From Neodidymelliopsis sp. IMI 364377 (Eukaryota > Ascomycota > Dothideomycetes > Pleosporales > Didymellaceae): 64,000 nt of DNA. Location of the stretch: NCBI GenBank assembly GCA_027946375.1, contig JAPEUT010000024.1, positions 94,758 through 158,757 on the forward strand, written 5' to 3'. This document shows positions 57,284 through 64,000 of the stretch, in pieces. The notes beneath the pieces are model-generated. The model searched no databases, was not told the DNA's origin, and saw nothing but the letters and a program-made list of their open reading frames with translations. Every line of letters begins with the position of its first letter. The first letter of the stretch is position 1. A program made the position numbers and the translations under genes.

Positions 57284-60200
57284 ATGGACTCCCCCGGTGG
57301 CTACCCCGAGTCGCTGCTCGACCAGGACGGCGACCAGGACGATGTCGTGTACCCGTGCAAGGGGTGTGGAGAGGTAACTGCACCGCGCCCGACTTCCCCT
57401 GCGCTCGCTGACACGCCGCCTAGATCCTCGAGGAAGGCAAGGCCTTTGAACTCGGTAGGCCGTCCCTTGCCCCCAACAGCCCCTCCCCCTCGTGTCTTCC
57501 AGCGCCGCTCACTGACCTGACACTGCACAGCGGGCAACAGATGGCACATTGACTGCTTCCGCTGCAACACCTGCGGCACCCTCCTCGACTCGGACGCCAA
57601 CCTGCTGCTCCTGGGCGACGGCTCGTTGATCTGCAACAACTGCACATACAGCTGCAACCACTGCGGCAACAAGATCGAGGACCTGGCCATCTTGACTGGC
57701 GACCAGGCCTTCTGTGCAAACTGCTTCCGATGCAGGAACTGCAAGCGCAAGATTGAGAACCTGCGCTATGCTCGCACCTCGCAGGGTATCTTCTGCATGT
57801 CGTGCCACGAGTCACTAATGGCACGACGACGAAAGAAATCAAAAAAACCCCCAGCACCAGCAGCCCCAAAGGTCGACAAGTCACTGCCCGCCCTGCCTCC
57901 CCAGTTCGACGACCAGCAACAGCAGCGCAGTACCTTCACGCCTGACGTTGACACGCCTTCTGACATCTTCTCCGAGCCCACCACAGCCGATGCGTCCCCA
58001 AGACCTCCCCAACCCAGAAGGGGCGACTCTTCGTCCAACTTCAGGCGCGATGCATCGCCGGCAGCGCCCGACCCAACTCGTAGAGGTATGTATATGCTTG
58101 GAAACGTCTACATCAACGCCTCCACACAACTTTGCTGACCATGGCTACTCCTCAGATAACATCCTACTCCCCGCAACGACATACAACAAGGAGCACAAGC
58201 ACACCGAGTCCGACGCTGGCGACGACGGCATTCTGCTTCCTTTCGCCCTCGACCCCAACCCTGCACCTGGGCCCTCACCCCTCAGTCGAGCAAGCAGGCA
58301 GTTTCCCGACCGAACAATGGGCTCTGGCTCGACAGCAGGCGATGGAAAGAGCACTCGTGACTACTTCAACAGACCGACCGCTGATCCCCGAGAGAAGCTG
58401 AAGGAAAACAACTCAAGGTCTGGTTCGGCTGAGCGACCTACGCCTGCAAGTCCTCATATCGCCTTCCAGGAGAAGGGCAGGCAGCCGTCAGATCACCTCG
58501 TGAGCACCCTCAGAAAGCAGCGGGACCCATCCAGCGAGTCCCCTTCGGTCAATGAGCGATCTCGCAGTCAGCATGCGTCTCCAGCACCCTCGTCAGGAAA
58601 CGAACCTTTCAAATTGCAGGAGGTGCCAAAGAACAAAAAGGCCGATGCGCGACGCAAAGATTCGGACAGTAGCGAGTCACCGCAGCGGTACGGCTCTCCC
58701 AGTGCCGAGATGTCTTCGCGTCTAAGCAGACCTTTGATCGAACCGACCTTTACCACATCGCCCCCGATCGGCACGCAGGACTCGCCCGAGACGGCGTCAG
58801 GTTCATCTTTTAGCTCTACTCAGCGTGTCGAGCGTCCAGCTCGCGGAGATTCGCTCAGGCCTTCTGCGCCCGCCCAGCATGGAGACAGGCCTTCTGCTTC
58901 ACCAACCACACCAACGGTGGAGCATCCACAACGAACTTCGTCGACTTACGGTGCTCCCGCCCATGTTAGCGCAGGTCTTGGTATCAGCAGCCCACAAGAT
59001 TCGTCGAGATCTTTCTCTGAAGTGCCCCCACCTCCAGCTCGTTCTGCTGGAAGACCAGCCCCACCACCTGCGGATACGTTCACATCTCCACGCGCCCCTC
59101 CTCAGCCTCCAGCAGCGCCTACCCACAAGACCACCGAGTCGGTCAGCAGCCTCCCGAGTGAGAGTTCGCGAGATGCATACGCCCCAGGTGGTGGCCTTCC
59201 TCGCTACAGCGCGCAAGGCGACTTCTCTATGGATGAGGACTTTGCGCGTCTACTCGGAAGCCAGGACAGGGAAGAAAAAGAGAGTGGTGTCTTCCGCAGG
59301 GTTTCAAACGCTGTTCACAAACATGGACGCAGTCTGAGTGAGCGAGGCTCTGTCACATCGCGAGGTCACAAGAAGTGGCCAACGAACGGATCTATTGATA
59401 TCAGTAGCCCGACGATGGCTTCGCCAGACTCCAAGGAGGAGAGTGTCAACCTTCGCAACGAGTTGCGTAGAGCTCAACAACGCATTGCAGAACTCGAGGC
59501 CGAGAAGAATGGCTTACAGGAATCTATGCACAGTGCAGCAGATATCAGACAAGCTAACACTGTCCTCCGCGAGAAACGCAATACGATGGCAGTGCTAGAC
59601 ACACAGCGCGAGATGGTCATCCGCGAGCTTGAGATCATGACTGAACACCTGAAACATGCCAAAGAGAGCAACGGATCTATGGATATCAACCAGCTGAAGT
59701 CAGACATCCTCAAAGACTTTGCCAACTCTCTACACAAACTCAAGGATCAGCTTGGTGGACAGATCGAAGATCTCATCTCTAAGAGAGCCGAGCTCACAGA
59801 CGAGATCTCAAATCTGATTCAGATGAAAGACAAGGGCTTCCAGGAGTACGAGTCGCTCACAGCGCAGAACGCCAAGCTCTCTGCTATGAACAGAGAGCTC
59901 GTCGAGAACATTCAGAAGACGATGAACAACAAGAAGGGCGGACCACCCTTCGATGCTGCCGCGAACGGGCTCGGGATCTACAGCACCCAACACAAGGGCG
60001 GCAAGTCAGAGCTTTCGTTGGACGCCAACAGCGTGCCACATGAGCCATCTTTCCCGCATATCCACGATGATGGCGAAGCCACCCTTGCACAACCCCAGGT
60101 TGTCAATATCCGGAAGACAGGTAAAGCAACAAAGTTTTCCAAGTTCAAGAAGGGTGGCCAGGCTTTCACCACCAACGTCACCAAGGGCTTCAAGGGTGCT

Positions 60201-61149
60201 TTCGGTTCCGAACAAAAGCAAGAAGAATACAACATCAAGGTCATCGGTACTCCATATGGATCAGTACATCAACAACCAGATATCGCATCAATGTCTAGCT
60301 CGATCAAGAGCAAAGACGAGCAGACTCCCAAGGGCTGGTTCGGAGGTGGCGGCGGCGGCGGCGGCGCAAAGGGCGGGGCTATCAAGCCACCAACGGACCG
60401 CTTCAAGCCAATGCAGATGAATAACAGCAGCACAAATCTAGCTGCTGATGCCAGCACAGTCCTCTTCGGATCCGACCTGTCCGCTCGTTGTGAATTTGAA
60501 AAGCAAATGATTCCTGGAGTTGTCAGCCGCTGCATTCAGGAGGTTGAACTACGAGGCATGGATGTCGAGGGCGTGTACCGCAAGAGTGGAGGTAGCTCGC
60601 AGGTCAACCAAGTGCGCAGTGGATTTGAGTCCAAGGCGGACTACGATATCTCAGACCCAGATCTTGATATCCATTCCGTCACATCGGCTCTCAAGAACTA
60701 CTTCCGCAGGTTACCTGTACCGTTGATCACGTTTGATGTATACGATCAATTCCTCGAGGCTGGTCGTAAGTATCGATCTATTATACTTTGACTTCGTAAC
60801 ACTAACTGATTTTGCAGAACTTGAGGATCCCGAAACACAGTCCAAGGCACTTGCAGCTGCTATCAACGAGATTCCGAGAGCGCATCGCGATACTTTGCAG
60901 TTTTTGGTATTCCATCTGTCCCGAGTTATCCAGCATCAGGAAGACAATCTGGTATGTATTGACACTACCTTGAAGTAGGCACATCTGCTAACAAATTCAT
61001 AGATGACACCACTCAACCTTGCTGTAGTCTTCGCTCCCACAATCATGCGGCCCATGGATATCCAGCGAGAGCTGAGCGATGTCCAAGCGCAGCGTGTCGC
61101 CGTGCAAGCACTCTTGGAGAACTACAAGACAGTCTTTGGCGAAGAGTAA
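57284..61149 (+). CDS. LIM-domain Rho GTPase-activating protein (Rga-like)
   Basis: A RhoGAP that turns off Rho/Cdc42-type GTPases in polarity and cell-wall signalling, with LIM zinc fingers for localisation. Six exons: 57284-57373, 57424-57454, 57531-58085, 58156-60765, 60818-60951 and 61003-61149, giving 1188 residues. LIM 1 starts at CKGC (about residue 25) and includes HIDCFRCNTC; LIM 2 carries CNNC and CRNC near residues 90-140. A long Ser/Pro-rich disordered region follows. A coiled coil runs from about residue 657 to 800 (NELRRAQQRIAELEAEKN). A polyglycine stretch lies before the GAP domain. The GAP domain starts near residue 996 and holds the arginine finger in GVYRKSG (about 1032-1036) and the closing NLAVVFAPTIMRP. 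The layout matches fungal Rga-type proteins. Confidence 0.92.
60342..60366. repeat. GGC repeat coding for polyglycine
   Basis: A run of GGC/GGT codons in the LIM-RhoGAP gene encoding eight or so glycines before the GAP domain. Confidence 0.7.
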
Positions 61150-61889
61150 GAACGGTTGTCTTCGCTGCTCTTCGGCCCACACATTTGCTCAAGTGCATTG
61201 TTGTGCTCAGGTCGGTGAGCTTTGTAGGGACAGAAGGGCTTCTTTGCCACCGTTGGATGTGCCCAGGAGACTCGGTACGCAACTACGTTAGCTCTCCCTC
61301 ACGTCCGGCTTCTCTACGACTCAAGCGATTTGTTTCTTCTTCTTGTTCAATATTTGCGGATCTGTAGCGGTTGCGCCTTTCAGCAGTCGCCGTTGGACAA
61401 AGCGATGCATATCAGCCAAATTCACACACGCTTGCTCATTCTTGTAACATACGACTGTCGAAGGAGAACTCCACTGCCAGCGACGGTCAGGCGTATATGG
61501 TTAGCTTGGAGGCTGTTATTATACCCTTGAGGGTCATTTGTCTGGCTACGCCTTGACCGCAACATAACATGAACCATTGCAATAAATTCATTCCCGAGCA
61601 AGACTTATAGAGTATTTCATGTCCAAGAGGTTTGACTGCATTGCATGAAGAACAACCCCACTGAAACCGTAATGGATCGCTCGTGAGAAGCTCCCGTTCC
61701 TGGCTGGGCGGTTTGCGCTACGCGTGAGTGACGTAGTTTTCGCGCGCTAGCATGTGAGGGAGCTCCTGCCCAGTTTCGACATCACACGATCGACCTCTTC
61801 ACGTTCTCCCATCAACACAACAACTTTCCGCGCATATCTCCATCTCACCCACACTCAGCCTCTCCATACCGCTACCTCCATTACCCATC
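61150..61889. other. Intergenic region
   Basis: About 740 nt between two plus-strand genes: the LIM-RhoGAP 3' region and the OM14-like promoter. The last 80 nt, around 61800-61885, is CA- and CT-rich, a typical leader. No gene seen. Confidence 0.45.
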
Positions 61890-62537
61890 ATGTCCTACGC
61901 CGACGTTGCTGCCAGCGGCCCCAAGCAGAGCCCCGAGGAGGTTAGTAGACATGAGAGCCATCGACATTGACCAACAACTAACACGTGCGCAGGCGTAAGT
62001 CACACATGAACCAATCTGCAATCGCTTATGCTGATCCGAATCGCAGTCGTGCCCCAGCTGTTCCCCAGGTCGAGCACAGCGAGGAGTCTGTTTCCTCGCT
62101 TGTTGACGTCGACAGCCCGCACATCTCCTCGGTCCCCTCGGACTACGAGTCGCAAGAAATCAAGACTGACACGCAAGCCGCTCGCGAAGAGCGCGAAGAG
62201 GAGATCAAGGACGCTGCCAAGGAGATCCGTGACAGCGCCGCCGCTAAGAAGGAAAAGGCCAAGGAGAAGGCGAAGAAGAACTCGGATAATCCCGTTGTCT
62301 TGAGCAACGCCGTCGGTCTAGCGCTGCTAGGCACCTTCCTGGGTGTAGGCGCGTACAGGAAGTACGCTCGTGGCGAGCTGACAGGCAAGGTTGTTGCTGC
62401 TTGGGCCGGCGTTGTTGGGTTGTTTGGCCTGGGTGATTACTATGTCAGCCAGTAAGTTGATATATTTTGTGCCCAAGAGACTGTGAATGCTAATGAATAC
62501 TAGGTACTTCTTCAAGCGCTACCCTCCTAAGAACTAG
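61890..62537 (+). CDS. Mitochondrial outer membrane OM14-like protein
   Basis: Related to Om14, an integral mitochondrial outer membrane protein that serves as a ribosome receptor in yeast. Best model: 61890-61940, a 2-nt exon 61993-61994, 62047-62451 and 62504-62537, giving 163 residues. The N-terminus MSYADVAASGPKQSPEE is followed by ARAP, as in related fungal proteins. A charged coiled stretch (AREEREEEIKDAAKEI, KEKAKEKAKK) follows. The C-terminal OM14-type part has helices NAVGLALLGTFLGVGAYRKYA and VVAAWAGVVGLFGLGDYYVSQ, ending FFKRYPPKN. The 2-nt exon is flanked by two 52-nt introns (donors GTTAGT and GTAAGT) that both have branch sites. An alternative, an acceptor at 62068, gives an in-frame protein shorter by eight residues. 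Confidence 0.8.
61993..61994 (+). other. Possible 2-nt micro-exon (GC)
   Basis: Without these two bases the downstream frame is wrong. They sit between gcgcag (acceptor) and gtaagt (donor), and together with the next exon's T form an Ala codon. See the OM14-like entry. Confidence 0.5.
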
Positions 62538-63322
62538 AGAGTTCGCGTTGAGGTGTGACATGCTAAGGATGCATTGGACGTACGGGAGATCGATCTTCAG
62601 TACAGTAATGAATGGCCTCTGCGCGTAGAAGAGCTGGTTACATGTTCACAAGCAATGCATCGATGCTCTGAGACCCAGGTTCGATCTCGGTGGTCTTGAC
62701 TCTGATTCCTTGAGCACGACTATCCATCTACGTACTGGAACATCGACATATCTCCCATCTTCCGGACCAGCTGTACGATTGCGATGTCTCGTCTTGGCTT
62801 CTGGCGGTAGCAATATCTTTTCTTTACTCGGTTAATAGCACGTCGAGGGTGGTTTGGTCTGCTCTTGTACATAGCAACTTATTCAATATACCCGTTCAGA
62901 CACGACACCACCTATCGGTACGCTTTTTCTTACCTGGTGCAGCGTTTCTGCGTTAACATCCACTATTCGAACCAAGAGTGATATAACAAAGGAACACATC
63001 ACGATCATCGATTCGGACAAGCATCTGTTCAAATGAGTGACATTTCCTCTCCTCCACTATTACCAAAGCTAAAGCTACAGCAACGACTCTTGATCGTCGA
63101 TGAAAAAAGGGGTATATCCGGGTGAGAAATGAAAAAAAAGGATACACAGCACGCGATGACGAGCATCCGCAAGTCCCCCTTCCCACATTCTGCGTAAGAA
63201 GAAGAAAAAGGGACCACAGAGGGTATCTGCCCATCTCGACACCTTATCCCAGTTGAAGAAAAAAAAAGCCCATTTCCTCACATACATGTGCCAGCACAAA
63301 CCCACCACAACCTCCACGATGC
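62538..63322. other. Intergenic region between convergent genes, no gene seen
   Basis: About 785 nt. Short ORFs only. A B-box-like string at about 62684 has no tRNA around it. Confidence 0.5.
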
Positions 63323-64000
63323 TCAAAAAGCAACACCAACCATGACCGCCGACTGCTCAGGAGGAAACCGCCGTCCACTAAGCATACCTACATCCCTAGC
63401 AAACATCTCCTGCCCAGGAAGCACATGGTAACTCGGACTAACAGGCGGCCACATTTCCCTCAATCCACGCGCGCTCTTAGCGCTCATCTCGCCCCCCTCG
63501 ACATCGAGTTCCTTGTCCAGCGCGGACAGGAAAGTGAGAGGCGCGGGGGGGACGCGGCGCGCGCGTCCGGTGCCTTTGAGCACGTCGGTACGCGTATAAG
63601 TGGCGGGGGACACGGGAGCAGGAGATGCAGAGCGCGTGGACACGAGGGTCAGTGTCGTGGCGTCTGTTTCGGCGCTGTCGGTTGAGTCTTGGCGACCGTG
63701 GTGGTACGTGGTATGGCTTCCTGCTGTGCTGGGGCGGGGAGAGGGCAGAGCGGGGACAGGTGGGTGTTCGAGTTTGTAGAAGGAGGTGGTGGAGGAGAGA
63801 AGGGTCGATTTTGGTGTTGTGGGCCGCGAGGAGGAGCGTCGGAGCCAGTTGCTCAGGCGGTAGAGAGATGTGGTGGATGTGGAGCTGGCGGTTTTGGGCG
63901 GAGGCGGTGTGATGGGGTTTGAGGTTAAGGGGCCTATGAAGTTGCGGGCTGGAGGGTAGAGGGAGAAGTTTGGGGCGCGGCGGAGCGCGGGGGTCGAGGC
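63323..64000 (-). CDS. Ser/Thr/Pro-rich hypothetical protein, 3' part (5' end outside window)
   Basis: An open frame of 226 codons runs from the right edge of the window to the TGA or TAG at 63323. It has no stop before the edge, so the gene continues beyond 64000. The sequence is rich in Ser, Thr and Pro with some basic residues, and has a C-terminus that includes SALDKELDVEGGEMSAKSARGLREMW, FARDVGMLSGRRFPPEQS. No family is recognised. No membrane segment in the visible part. The C-terminal half looks more ordered than the N-terminal half. Confidence 0.6.
   Translation of the reverse strand, partial: ASTPALRRAPNFSLYPPARNFIGPLTSNPITPPPPKTASSTSTTSLYRLSNWLRRSSSRPTTPKSTLLSSTTSFYKLEHPPVPALPSPRPSTAGSHTTYHHGRQDSTDSAETDATTLTLVSTRSASPAPVSPATYTRTDVLKGTGRARRVPPAPLTFLSALDKELDVEGGEMSAKSARGLREMWPPVSPSYHVLPGQEMFARDVGMLSGRRFPPEQSAVMVGVAF

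Noticed and set aside
62670..62710. B-box-like ggttcgatctc string
   Set aside because: No A box upstream and no tRNA stem pairing visible.
1..64000. CRISPR arrays, rRNA genes and replication origins
   Set aside because: No regularly spaced repeats and no rRNA-like sequence seen; the window is eukaryotic nuclear DNA.

Overview
The window is eukaryotic nuclear DNA from a filamentous ascomycete. The genes carry many short introns (about 47-75 nt) with GT-AG ends and ctaac or ctgac branch sites, and their leaders are CT-rich. Several families typical of filamentous fungi are present: CFEM/Pth11-like 7TM receptors, a PigL_N/ankyrin protein, fungal CorA-like membrane proteins, OM14 and a riboswitch-bearing THI4. 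A Dothideomycete (Pleosporales-like) origin fits the gene content, but that placement is inference. No CRISPR array, rRNA gene, tRNA gene or replication origin was found. Exon structures were worked out by hand from reading frame, splice consensus and family sequence. The total coding length of every complete multi-exon model except the broken receptor divides by three.

Layout. 1-6.8 kb is housekeeping: the 3' part of a low-complexity protein, exocyst SEC5 on the minus strand, and a divergent DUF7587-like gene. 7.9-18.4 kb is accessory: a 61-residue RanBP2-type zinc-finger microprotein, a CFEM-7TM receptor, a secreted FAD amine oxidase-like protein, a short-chain dehydrogenase, and a second 7TM receptor broken by one missing base. 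18.4-22 kb holds decayed coding remnants and a stop-riddled Tc1/mariner-type transposase, which looks like a repeat damaged by repeat-induced point mutation (RIP).

22-33.2 kb is an accessory island: a Ser/Thr kinase with an unrecognised helical N-terminus, a ribokinase, a PigL_N-ankyrin-TM protein, a CorA-like membrane protein, a B3/4-domain protein and a PARG/macrodomain (TIGR02452-type) protein. 34-43.9 kb holds an Mtr-type amino-acid permease, a 1435-residue MMS1_N/CPSF-A protein and a Gyp8/TBC1D20-like RabGAP. 44-46.8 kb holds a possible small secreted protein, a secreted protein built from three cysteine modules (a candidate effector), and a conserved hypothetical.

48.7-54.9 kb holds STU1/CLASP, with an odd in-frame ORF directly after its stop codon, and THI4 with a recognisable TPP riboswitch in its leader. 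57.2-64 kb holds a LIM-RhoGAP, a mitochondrial OM14-like gene that appears to need a 2-nt micro-exon, and the 3' part of a minus-strand gene running off the window.

SEC5, the RabGAP, the LIM-RhoGAP and STU1 all serve polarised secretion, membrane traffic or the cytoskeleton. Nothing here forms an obvious metabolic cluster. The most interesting points are the micro-exon, the STU1 downstream ORF, the three-module cysteine protein, the THI4 riboswitch layout and the 22-33 kb island next to the decayed transposon.
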